Shown here in pieces: positions 1 through 7,353 of a DNA stretch of 13,704 nt; positions within the stretch are counted from its first letter, which is position 1, and the number at the start of each line of letters is the position of its first letter. The position numbers and the translations under genes are program-made. The DNA is taken from positions 1-13,704 of the forward strand of contig CANQZX010000027.1 of NCBI GenBank assembly GCA_947628445.1. Direction: 5' to 3'. Below the pieces are notes generated by a model, which saw only the letters and a program-made list of their open reading frames with translations, ran no database searches and was not told the DNA's origin. Origin of the DNA: an uncultured Bacilli bacterium. Its GTDB lineage: Bacteria; Bacillota_I; Bacilli_A; RF39; UBA660.

Positions 1-46
1 GAATAAAAATATTCTATCATAAACTAATGAAGATTTCTTTCATTAA

Positions 47-75
47 TTTACATTTTAAAGTATACATGATAAAAT
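47..75 (+). promoter_or_regulatory. Promoter of hisS-asnS
   Basis: A TTTACA -35 box (47-52) is followed after exactly 17 bases by TAAAAT (70-75). A TG lies one base upstream of the -10 box (67-68), giving an extended -10 element. Transcription would start near 82, which argues against the GTG at 84 as the hisS start and for the ATG at 102. No T-box or other leader structure fits between this promoter and the gene. Confidence 0.7.
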
Positions 76-101
76 ATTAATAAGTGATGGGAGAGAAGAA
101 A

Positions 102-1355
102 ATGATAGCTAAACCAAAAGGAACATATGATTTAATTGGCCTTGATGCTAAATTATATAACTATATTTATAATGTTGTCCAAGGTTATATGGACAATTAC
201 AATTATGAGTTTATCCGGACCCCAATTTTTGAGGCTAGTGAACTATTTCACCGAGGGGTGGGGGAAACGACCGATATTGTTACAAAAGAAACCTATGATT
301 TTATCGATCGAGGCGAAAGAAATCTTACTTTAAGACCCGAAGGAACCGCGGGAGTTGTGCGCAGTGTCATTGAAAATAAATTATATGGTAATCAAAATGG
401 ACCATTAAAATATTATTATTTTGGTACAATGTATCGTTATGAAAGACCACAAGCGGGAAGATACCGGGAATTTAGTCAAATGGGTGTTGAAGTATTTAAC
501 GCAAATGACCCCATGATTGATGCGGAAGTAATCTCCCTAGGTTATAATTTATTAAAAGAATTGGGAATTGAAAACTTTACTGTCCATTTGAATACTTTAG
601 GGGATTTAACTACTCGGCAAAATTATACGGCAGCCCTAAAAAAATATTTAAAACCGCATTTAAAGGAATTATGTCCCGATTGTCAAAAAAGATATGAAAC
701 CAATCCTTTACGGATTATTGACTGTAAAGCCGATAAAGATAATGATGTCTTAAAAAATGTGCCGAAGATTAGTGACTATTTAACGGATGAAAGTAAAGCG
801 TTATTTACGAAATTAAAAGAACTTTTAACGATTTTAGATATTGATTATGAAATTGATGAAAGAATAGTTCGGGGGTTAGATTATTACGATTACAATGTTT
901 GGGAATATGTAACTGATGAAGATAATGTCTCCCTAGGCGGCGGGGGTCGTTATAATAATTTAGTTAAGACGCTCGATGGCCCAGATATGCCCGCGGTAGG
1001 TTTTGCTTTTGGCATTGATCGGGTAATTACTGAACTTAAAAATATCTTAGGTAGCCAAGAGTTTACCAATAATGTTGATGTCTATATTATGAGCGTCAAT
1101 GATGAAGAAAAAATGCAAGCCTTGAGAATTGCTCAAGATTTACGCCTTAATAATGTAATGACGGAAATTAATAGCAATAATTTGAGTTTAAAAAGCCAAT
1201 TTAAGATGGCTGATAGTTTAAAAGCTAAATTTTTAGTTATCCTAAATAGTGATGATTTACAAAAGGGCTTAGTCAATATTAAAGATAATGTCACCAAAGA
1301 AGAAATGAAAATTGATGAAGCTGAAATCGTCGATTGGATTTTAGGTAATATTTAG
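102..1355 (+). CDS. hisS: Histidyl-tRNA synthetase
   Basis: Class II synthetase that charges tRNA(His) with histidine in the cytoplasm. Seen in the 417-residue product: an N-terminal PKGTYD, the TLRPEGT stretch (about 76-82), motif 2 RYERPQAGRYREF (about 112-124), the histidine-binding block RIVRGLDYY (254-262), a GGGGRY loop and motif 3 AVGFAFGIDR (298-307). A C-terminal anticodon-binding domain follows. The insertion-domain cysteines in CPDC and IDCK are as in ordinary HisRS. Length is normal for bacteria. I chose ATG 102 because GGGAGAG (89-95) stands 6 bases upstream; GTG 84 and ATG 87 also lie in frame but would be nearly leaderless. asnS begins within 15 bases of the stop, so the two are co-transcribed, as hisS and aspS are in Bacillus. 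Confidence 0.96.
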   Translation: MIAKPKGTYDLIGLDAKLYNYIYNVVQGYMDNYNYEFIRTPIFEASELFHRGVGETTDIVTKETYDFIDRGERNLTLRPEGTAGVVRSVIENKLYGNQNGPLKYYYFGTMYRYERPQAGRYREFSQMGVEVFNANDPMIDAEVISLGYNLLKELGIENFTVHLNTLGDLTTRQNYTAALKKYLKPHLKELCPDCQKRYETNPLRIIDCKADKDNDVLKNVPKISDYLTDESKALFTKLKELLTILDIDYEIDERIVRGLDYYDYNVWEYVTDEDNVSLGGGGRYNNLVKTLDGPDMPAVGFAFGIDRVITELKNILGSQEFTNNVDVYIMSVNDEEKMQALRIAQDLRLNNVMTEINSNNLSLKSQFKMADSLKAKFLVILNSDDLQKGLVNIKDNVTKEEMKIDEAEIVDWILGNI

Positions 1356-1369
1356 AAAGGATGAAAAAG

Positions 1370-2740
1370 ATGACAATTAAAGATTTAATAGCCAATTATC
1401 AGGCTTATTTGCAAAAAGATGTTGTTGTAAATGGCTGGATTCGGAATCACCGGAAACAAAAAGAATTTGGTTTTATTGATTTATCCGATGGTACTTGCTT
1501 TAAACATGTGCAAGTGGTTTACGAAAAAGATTTAGCTAATTTTGCGGATATTCAAAAGTTTTTAGTCGGTAGTGCCGTTGAAATAAAAGGGCAAGTAGTT
1601 GAATCCGCCGGCCAAGATGATTTTGAAATTAAAGCCACAAATATTACTTTATTAGGCGATTGTCCTGAAGATTATCCGATTCAACCCAAAAGACATACTC
1701 GGGAATTTTTAAGAGAACAAGCCTATCTTCGGCCCCGGACTAATCTTTTTCAAGCGGTTTTTCGCATTCGTTCTCTAGCGGCGATGGCCATTCACGAATA
1801 TTTCCAAAATAATGGTTATATCTATTTCCATGCGCCTTTAATTACATCTAGTGACTGTGAAGGAGCCGGCGAAATGTTTCAAGTAACAACCCTTGATTTA
1901 GAAAGAGTGGCTAAAAGTGGTCAAGTCGATTATTCCAAAGATTTTTTTGGCAAGCAAGCCGGTTTAACTGTTTCAGGGCAACTTGAAGCTGAAACCTTCG
2001 CTTTAGCCTTTAATAAAGTTTATACCTTTGGTCCCACTTTCCGGGCGGAAAATTCGAATACCAAAACCCATATGTCCGAATTTTGGATGATTGAACCCGA
2101 AATTGCTTTTTGCGATTTAGAAGGTCTTATGGATATTGAAGAAGAAATGCTTAAATATATCATAAATTATTGTTTAAATAAAGGCCATGATGAACTTGTT
2201 TTTTTAGATCAATTTGTCGAAAAGGGCTTAATTGATAAATTAACGAAAATCGTTAATTCCAAATTTACGCGAATTAGTCATGAAGATGTCATTACGATTT
2301 TGAAAAAAGCTGATCAAAAGTGGGAATTTCCTCCCGAATATGGCCAAGATATTGCCAAAGAACACGAAAAATACATTACCGAATATTTTGACGGTCCCGT
2401 TTTCATTACTAATTGGCCCAAAGATATTAAGGCCTTCTATATGAAACAAAATAGTGATAATAAGACGGTAGCGGCAGTTGATCTTGAGGTTCCTGGCGTT
2501 GGTGAACTTATGGGCGGCAGTCAAAGAGAAGAAGATTATACTAAATTAGTGACGCGGATGAAAGAATTAAAAATGAATCCCGATGATATGTATTGGTATG
2601 TTAATTTGCGCAAATATGGTACTTGTGTTCATTCCGGTTTTGGCCTTGGTTTTGAACGCTTAATCATGTACCTAACGGGCATCGAAAATATTCGCGATGT
2701 CATTCCGTATTATCGGACACCTGGTAATTGTGATTTTTAG
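1370..2740 (+). CDS. asnS: Asparaginyl-tRNA synthetase
   Basis: Charges tRNA(Asn) with asparagine. The product is about 456 residues, close to the bacterial AsnRS norm and far shorter than bacterial AspRS (about 590 residues with a GAD insertion). An N-terminal OB-fold anticodon-binding domain carries VVVNGWIRNHR. The class II core has LRPRTN, the AsnRS-type block SDCEGAGEMFQVTT, SGQLEAETFA, motif 2 around FGPTFRAENS and motif 3 GFGLGFERL followed by IRDVIPYYRTP. ATG 1361 is also in frame, but the AAAGG at 1356-1360 abuts it; the same site lies 9 bases before ATG 1370, so I prefer 1370. It follows hisS directly. The slot held by aspS in Bacillus is here taken by asnS. Confidence 0.94.
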   Translation: MTIKDLIANYQAYLQKDVVVNGWIRNHRKQKEFGFIDLSDGTCFKHVQVVYEKDLANFADIQKFLVGSAVEIKGQVVESAGQDDFEIKATNITLLGDCPEDYPIQPKRHTREFLREQAYLRPRTNLFQAVFRIRSLAAMAIHEYFQNNGYIYFHAPLITSSDCEGAGEMFQVTTLDLERVAKSGQVDYSKDFFGKQAGLTVSGQLEAETFALAFNKVYTFGPTFRAENSNTKTHMSEFWMIEPEIAFCDLEGLMDIEEEMLKYIINYCLNKGHDELVFLDQFVEKGLIDKLTKIVNSKFTRISHEDVITILKKADQKWEFPPEYGQDIAKEHEKYITEYFDGPVFITNWPKDIKAFYMKQNSDNKTVAAVDLEVPGVGELMGGSQREEDYTKLVTRMKELKMNPDDMYWYVNLRKYGTCVHSGFGLGFERLIMYLTGIENIRDVIPYYRTPGNCDF

Positions 2741-2747
2741 AGATTTC

Positions 2748-2776
2748 TTGACAAAATAGGGGAAAAAAGCTAAACT
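2748..2776 (+). promoter_or_regulatory. Candidate promoter of gatCAB
   Basis: A consensus TTGACA (2748-2753), a 17-base spacer and TAAACT (2771-2776), just downstream of the asnS stop. The -10 box is imperfect and has no TG extension. Transcription would start near 2783, about 70 bases before gatC and just ahead of the hairpin at 2794-2833. Confidence 0.55.
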
Positions 2777-2793
2777 ATTGCTAGGTATAAATT

Positions 2794-2833
2794 AAGTCTA
2801 GATAGGGCTTTGCCACAATATCTAGATTTTTTT
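2794..2833 (+). terminator. Terminator-like hairpin between asnS and gatC
   Basis: An 11-pair stem including one G-T pair (2794-2804 with 2819-2829) has a core of TCTAGATA against TATCTAGA. The apical loop holds a smaller GGC-TTT-GCC hairpin (2806-2814). Seven T residues follow (2827-2833). It could end the hisS-asnS transcript, but it lies downstream of the candidate gatCAB promoter, so it may also act as an attenuator. The stem is AT-rich and may be a weak terminator. Confidence 0.55.
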
Positions 2834-2851
2834 CAAAATGAAGGTGAGAAA

Positions 2852-3163
2852 ATGAAATTTACGAAAGAAATGGTCGACGATTATGCGGCTAAATTATTAG
2901 TCGGGTTAACCCCAGAAGAAAATAAACTCGTCTTAGATGAAATGGAAATAATCGAAGCAACCATTGAAAATGTAACGAAAATAAAAGATATTGAAAAAGT
3001 TGAACCAATGAGCTATTGCTTAGATGATTTGACGGTTGAACTGCGGGAAGATGTAGCTGAAGAATCTTGTGCTATTGAAGATATTTTACGGAATTGTGAT
3101 AATTATGAAAATCGTGAAATTGTGGTACCTAAGGTGGTGAAAACTAATGACATACATGAATAA
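2852..3163 (+). CDS. gatC: Asp/Glu-tRNA(Asn/Gln) amidotransferase subunit C
   Basis: Small subunit that wraps around GatA and GatB and stabilises the amidotransferase. The product is 103 residues, about the family size. The N-terminal half (KEMVDDYAAKLLVGLTPEE, then an acidic helix) fits the GatC helical region, and the middle has VEPMSYCLDD, matching the usual V-P-T/M...LR-D-V pattern followed by LREDVAEES. Overall similarity is modest, so the call rests partly on position before gatA. I chose ATG 2852 because AAGGTGAG stands just upstream (2841-2848); the frame is also open back to a TTG at 2810, which falls inside the hairpin and has no ribosome site. The 3' end overlaps gatA by 17 bases. 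Confidence 0.88.
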   Translation: MKFTKEMVDDYAAKLLVGLTPEENKLVLDEMEIIEATIENVTKIKDIEKVEPMSYCLDDLTVELREDVAEESCAIEDILRNCDNYENREIVVPKVVKTNDIHE

Positions 3164-4604
3164 AACCCTTAAAGAAATCCATGCGGCTTTAATAAATAAA
3201 GAGGTAACGAGTGCCGAATTAGTTGAAGAAGCCCTCACTAAAGCCCATCAAAATGCTAAAGAATGCAATTCTTTTGTAACAATTCTTGATGAAGCCGAAC
3301 CAACCGCGGTAACCGACAATATTTTATCCGGAATTCCGTATGGAGCAAAAGATAATTACTCGACTAAAGGCGTTTTAACGACTGGTTCTAGTAATACTTT
3401 AAAAGATTATGTACCTTTTTATGATGCCATGGTTATTCAAAAATTAAAGAATGCCGGTGCCGTAATGATTGGCAAAACGGCCATGGATGAATTTGGAATG
3501 GGTGGAACCGGAACCACAGCCCATACGGGTATTATAACCAATCCTTGGGATCATGAAAGAATGTGTGCCGGTTCTTCAGCTGGTTCGGCCGCCGCAGTAG
3601 CAGCTGGCGTATTTCCTTATGCTTTAGGAAGCGACACCGGTGATTCAATCCGGAAACCCGCGGCTTACTGTGGAATCGTAGGCTATAAACCAACATATGG
3701 ATTAATTTCGCGTTATGGTTTATTTCCTTATGCTTCTAGTTTAGATCACTGTGGCGTTTTAACGCGGTCAGTTGAAGATGCCGCCATTGTTGTCGATAAT
3801 ATTAAAGGTCAAGATCAAAATGATATGACTAGTTGGGATTCAAGTGATATTAATTTAACTAAAGCCCTAACAGGTAATGTTAAAGGTAAAAAACTATGCT
3901 ATATTAAAGAAATATGTGATATTGCTAATTATACCAATCCGACTCCGGAACTAACGGCCCATTTAGCCAACTTTAAACACACTTTGGAAATATGTAAAAA
4001 ATTAGGAATAACGGTAGAAGAGGTTAGTGTCGATCAAACCTTACTTAATGCTGAACCGGCCGTTTATGTTATTTTATCCTATGCTGAGGCCACCAGTAAT
4101 TTATCAAATTTAACGGGAATTATATTTGGTCCCAGGGGCGAAGGCAAAGATGTAAACGAAATGATGAAAGATCACCGAACCAAGGGCTTTTCCCCTTTAA
4201 TTAAAAGACGATTTGTAATTGGTTCCTATGTTTTACAAAAAGAAAATCAAGAACGGTATTTTAAAAATGCGCAACGGGTGCGCCGCCTTTTAGTCGATGC
4301 TTGGAAAGATTTATTTAAAAGTTATGATGGCGTTATTTTGCCGGTAGGAAGTGGACCGGCTAAATACTTAAAAGATGATGATAATACATTAACGAAAAAT
4401 ACGGAAATATTAGAAGAACACCTACAAATAGGTAATTTTGGTGGTTTTCCTTCAATTACCATACCAAATGGTTTTATTGCTAATTTACCAGTTGGCATCA
4501 ATATCACTGGCAATTGTTACGATGATGCCAATGTTTTAAATCTGACTTATGCTTTAGAAAAGGCTATGAATTATCAAAATATGATCGCGGGGGATAAAAG
4601 ATGA
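3147..4604 (+). CDS. gatA: Asp/Glu-tRNA(Asn/Gln) amidotransferase subunit A
   Basis: Glutaminase subunit of GatCAB. It releases ammonia from glutamine and passes it to GatB to amidate mischarged Glu-tRNA(Gln) or Asp-tRNA(Asn). The 485-residue product is an amidase-signature protein. The Lys-cisSer-Ser triad is visible as K68 (in GAKDN), S143 (in AGSSAGS) and S167 (in GSDTGDSIRKPA). The spacing equals the K79-S154-S178 triad of Staphylococcus aureus GatA. The usual TGGSIRQPA reads TGDSIRKPA, and the usual GGSSGGS reads AGSSAGS. The first serine of the triad and the nucleophile are kept, so activity is expected. ATG 3147 has AAGGTGGTG (3131-3139) at good spacing; ATG 3156 is less well placed. 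The stop overlaps the gatB start as ATGA, which implies coupled translation. Confidence 0.95.
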   Translation: MTYMNKTLKEIHAALINKEVTSAELVEEALTKAHQNAKECNSFVTILDEAEPTAVTDNILSGIPYGAKDNYSTKGVLTTGSSNTLKDYVPFYDAMVIQKLKNAGAVMIGKTAMDEFGMGGTGTTAHTGIITNPWDHERMCAGSSAGSAAAVAAGVFPYALGSDTGDSIRKPAAYCGIVGYKPTYGLISRYGLFPYASSLDHCGVLTRSVEDAAIVVDNIKGQDQNDMTSWDSSDINLTKALTGNVKGKKLCYIKEICDIANYTNPTPELTAHLANFKHTLEICKKLGITVEEVSVDQTLLNAEPAVYVILSYAEATSNLSNLTGIIFGPRGEGKDVNEMMKDHRTKGFSPLIKRRFVIGSYVLQKENQERYFKNAQRVRRLLVDAWKDLFKSYDGVILPVGSGPAKYLKDDDNTLTKNTEILEEHLQIGNFGGFPSITIPNGFIANLPVGINITGNCYDDANVLNLTYALEKAMNYQNMIAGDKR

Positions 4605-6040
4605 AGAAAATAATACCAGTAATCGGCATTGAAATGCACTGCGAATTAAAAAGTAATTCCAAAGTCTTTTCCAGCGCCCGGAATTGTTTCAGTGAAGAAG
4701 CCAATTCAAATATTCGCCCTTTAGATATGGCATTCCCGGGAACATTACCCGTGGTAAATAAAAAATGTGTCAAAGATGCCCTTAAAATGGCTTTAGTTTT
4801 AAATTGTCAAGTACCAGAATATATGTATTTTGATCGGAAAAACTATTATTATCCCGATTTACCTAAGGGCTATCAAATTACCCAAAATACTGAACCCGTT
4901 GGCGTTAATGGTTATTTAGATATTCCTTATCAAGATGGGATAAAAAAAGTATTAATTCACGATATTCATTTAGAAGAAGATAGTGCTAGTTTAGAACACT
5001 ATTTTGATGCCACTTTAATTGATTATAATCGGGCCGGAGTGCCTTTACTTGAACTAGTTACTGAACCATGCTTTAATTCTAGTGCTGAGGTCTTAGCCTT
5101 TTTGGAATATATTAAAACAGTTTATCAATATTGTGATGTTTCCGAAGCCGATACCAAAAAGGGCCAAATTCGCTGCGATGTTAATGTTTCAATTATGCCC
5201 GAAAATGCTACTACTTTAGGTACGAAAGTCGAAATTAAAAATGTCAATGGTTTTGGTAATGTTGTCGAAGCTATCGAATACGAAATTAAACGCCAAACGG
5301 AACTAATGAATGCGGGCAAATACGATTTAGTCGAACAAGAAACCCGGCGCTTTGATGAAGAAACCGGGGAAACTTACCGGATGCGGAGTAAAGTTGATGC
5401 AATCGATTACAAATATTTTATTGAACCGAATATTCCAAAATATAAAATTACGCATGAATGGTTAGAAAAAATAAAAAAAGAAATTCCCATTTTACCATTA
5501 GAACGGCAAAAGCTTTATACTACGGAATATGGTTTAAGTGAGGTCGATACTAATATCCTTATTAAAGATAAATCCTTAGCGGATTACTTTGAAGAATGTT
5601 TAAACTTAGGAATTGATGCTAAAGTAGCCGCGAATTGGCTTATTACCCAAATCTTGGGCTATTTAAATAAAAAAGATTTGTCAATAGAGGAAATTTATTT
5701 GACACCTAAACGGTTAAAAGAACTTATTACATACCAAAATAAAGGACTTATTTCTAGTAAACAAGCCAAAGAAATCTTTAATCAAGTTTTAACCGAAGAA
5801 AAGGAAGTTGCAACCTTTATTAAGGAAGAAAACGCCCAAATATCGGATAAAGATGAACTTACCCAAATAATTAAAACGATTTTAGATAATAATCCGGAAC
5901 AAATTAAACAATATCATAATGGCAAAACTAATTTATTTGATTATTTTGTTGGTCAAGTAATGCGGGAAACGAAAGGTAAAGCCAATCCGGTTTTAACCAA
6001 AGAAATACTAACTAAATTATTAGGAGAAATTACACATTAA
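4601..6040 (+). CDS. gatB: Asp/Glu-tRNA(Asn/Gln) amidotransferase subunit B
   Basis: Subunit that binds the mischarged tRNA and carries out the ATP-dependent phosphorylation and transamidation. The 479-residue product shows the family blocks in order: IGIEMHCELKS near the N-terminus, YYYPDLPKGYQITQ, HLEEDSAS (about 123-130, the acidic metal-binding region), DYNRAGVPLLELVTEP, RCDVNVS, and KNVNGFGNV. A C-terminal helical/YqeY-like tail domain ends with GQVMRETKGKANP. Length is as expected. It is the last gene of the gatCAB unit. A terminator hairpin overlaps its final codons. Since asnS is present in the same window, the likely physiological substrate is Glu-tRNA(Gln); that is inference, because glnS could exist elsewhere. 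Confidence 0.96.
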   Translation: MKKIIPVIGIEMHCELKSNSKVFSSARNCFSEEANSNIRPLDMAFPGTLPVVNKKCVKDALKMALVLNCQVPEYMYFDRKNYYYPDLPKGYQITQNTEPVGVNGYLDIPYQDGIKKVLIHDIHLEEDSASLEHYFDATLIDYNRAGVPLLELVTEPCFNSSAEVLAFLEYIKTVYQYCDVSEADTKKGQIRCDVNVSIMPENATTLGTKVEIKNVNGFGNVVEAIEYEIKRQTELMNAGKYDLVEQETRRFDEETGETYRMRSKVDAIDYKYFIEPNIPKYKITHEWLEKIKKEIPILPLERQKLYTTEYGLSEVDTNILIKDKSLADYFEECLNLGIDAKVAANWLITQILGYLNKKDLSIEEIYLTPKRLKELITYQNKGLISSKQAKEIFNQVLTEEKEVATFIKEENAQISDKDELTQIIKTILDNNPEQIKQYHNGKTNLFDYFVGQVMRETKGKANPVLTKEILTKLLGEITH

Positions 6041-6052
6041 TTTCTCTTTTTT
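6024..6052 (+). terminator. Terminator of gatCAB
   Basis: A perfect 9-bp stem (GAGAAATTA at 6024-6032, TAATTTCTC at 6038-6046) with a 5-base loop is followed by six T residues (6047-6052). The stem includes the last five codons of gatB and its TAA stop (6038-6040). Confidence 0.8.
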
Positions 6053-6065
6053 GATATGAAAAAAA

Positions 6066-6094
6066 TTTAACTTTTCCTAATTTTATGTTATACT
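6066..6094 (+). promoter_or_regulatory. Promoter of the membrane-protein/HerA operon
   Basis: TTTAAC (6066-6071), a 17-base spacer and TATACT (6089-6094) with TG at 6086-6087 as an extended -10. Transcription would start near 6101, a short leader before the AGAGG ribosome site (6111-6115). Confidence 0.7.
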
Positions 6095-6121
6095 ATTTCT
6101 AGAATAGAAAAGAGGTTTAAA

Positions 6122-6922
6122 ATGGCCAGAAAAAAAGTTACGAAAAAGCAAAATAGTACGGTGTTAGATTATATAAAAAAGAATATTGTTCTTATTACAT
6201 CCCTTATAATATTTATAATAGTTTTTGGTTTTGTAATGTATACAGGTGGGGAACAAGCTCAAGAACTAGATTCCGATAATCCTTTGGATGTTGCCAATGG
6301 CAGTAAAATGGTGGCTGAACGGCTCGAAAAAATCATTCCTTATAGTGCCATAAATGATTTAAAATATCAAACCGCTTATCAAAAAAACAAAACAACGGCT
6401 GAAGATATTGCTAACGATATCTTTTTGCAAATGGCTTATAATAATAGCGAAGAAAAAACCTATACGGCTTTTCAAACAACGCTTACTCGGCTATATGGTG
6501 ATAATTTATTTATCATGAACCATGATTTTAATATTAATGGGCAAGTTAAATGTACTAGCAGTAATGCTTTAAATCAATATAATTGTGAAGATACTACTGC
6601 TGATGGGCCAATTTATGATATTATTGCCGATTATACAAAATTAAATATTGAAAATGATATCTATTATTTAACTCAAGAGGTTTATTTTTATAGTAAAGAA
6701 GAAACTGATGATGGCGTAACTTATACATTATACTTTGATTATCAATATCAAAATGTTGTAGCTAAGTTTACGGATAAAGATTTAAATAATCAAGATGTAG
6801 CAAGCTTTATTAAAACAAAATATGCAGGTTATAAAAGTACCTATTTAAGTAAATTTGATTTAAATAAAAATAGTTATCGCTGGCTAAGTACAGAAAGAAT
6901 TAAGAATAATGAAACTAAATAA
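6122..6922 (+). CDS. Unrecognised single-pass membrane protein
   Basis: I do not recognise this 266-residue protein. Seen: a basic N-terminus of about 20 residues (ARKKVTKKQ), one hydrophobic membrane segment at about 21-41, then a long hydrophilic domain of about 220 residues rich in Tyr, Asn and Asp. The positive-inside rule places that domain outside the cell. The only two cysteines, C144 and C154, lie in this domain ten residues apart and could form a disulfide. A helical section (about 63-125) precedes a part with alternating beta-type sequence (about 175-215). The start has AGAGG 6 bases upstream. It is first in an apparent operon with another single-pass protein (overlap of 14 bases) and a HerA-like ATPase. 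A role in envelope assembly or DNA/protein transport with the ATPase is a guess from context only. Confidence 0.85.
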   Translation: MARKKVTKKQNSTVLDYIKKNIVLITSLIIFIIVFGFVMYTGGEQAQELDSDNPLDVANGSKMVAERLEKIIPYSAINDLKYQTAYQKNKTTAEDIANDIFLQMAYNNSEEKTYTAFQTTLTRLYGDNLFIMNHDFNINGQVKCTSSNALNQYNCEDTTADGPIYDIIADYTKLNIENDIYYLTQEVYFYSKEETDDGVTYTLYFDYQYQNVVAKFTDKDLNNQDVASFIKTKYAGYKSTYLSKFDLNKNSYRWLSTERIKNNETK

Positions 6923-7340
6923 ATTTTTAGGCATTTTATTTCTTAGCTTAAGCGTTATTATTATCATTTTAGTAGTCATTTGGCACGGTTTAAAAGAAAA
7001 TAATATTATGTCAACGGTAATTCCGAAAGATAATCAAAAAGATTATAATTCCATCGTAATCCACGATTATCCAACCTATTTTACTACCATAAATAAATAT
7101 CAAGGTGAAATTAAACTAAAACCTGAAGATTTCCGGGATTATGATTATATTTTAAATTTTATTCCGTATCAAAATAATTTAAAAATTAAAAAGTCGCATG
7201 TTATCGTAGGTGAAGAAATAACCGTAATTTATAAGTTAAATAAACCAATAACTGATGCCAATGAATATGTTATCAATTTAGTAAAAATAAATAAAGGAAT
7301 AATTAAAAAAGAATTAGAAATAAATATTCTATACGAATAA
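6909..7340 (+). CDS. Unrecognised small single-pass membrane protein
   Basis: A 143-residue protein of unknown family. It has a short basic N-terminus (MKLNK), a strongly hydrophobic segment at about 7-25 (a membrane anchor or uncleaved signal), and an external domain of about 115 residues. Stretches such as VIVGEEITVIYKLNKP (about 98-113) and EYVINLVKIN look like beta strands of a small sandwich domain. It has no cysteines. The start overlaps the end of the preceding gene by 14 bases and has no good ribosome site of its own, so translation is probably coupled to the upstream gene. The stop is 13 bases before the HerA-like gene. Function is unknown; co-expression with its two neighbours is the only clue. 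Confidence 0.8.
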   Translation: MKLNKFLGILFLSLSVIIIILVVIWHGLKENNIMSTVIPKDNQKDYNSIVIHDYPTYFTTINKYQGEIKLKPEDFRDYDYILNFIPYQNNLKIKKSHVIVGEEITVIYKLNKPITDANEYVINLVKINKGIIKKELEINILYE

Positions 7341-7353
7341 AAAGAGGTGTCCT

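Noticed and set aside
84..101. GTG 84 or ATG 87 as the hisS start
   Set aside because: The promoter places the transcript start near 82, and GGGAGAG is well spaced only for ATG 102, which gives the normal HisRS N-terminus.
1..101. T-box leader upstream of hisS
   Set aside because: The leader between promoter and start is about 20 bases, and no T-box sequence or terminator is present.
4602..4604. TGA read as Trp (Mycoplasma code)
   Set aside because: gatA and rarA both end at TGA in ATGA overlaps, and Trp is TGG throughout the window.
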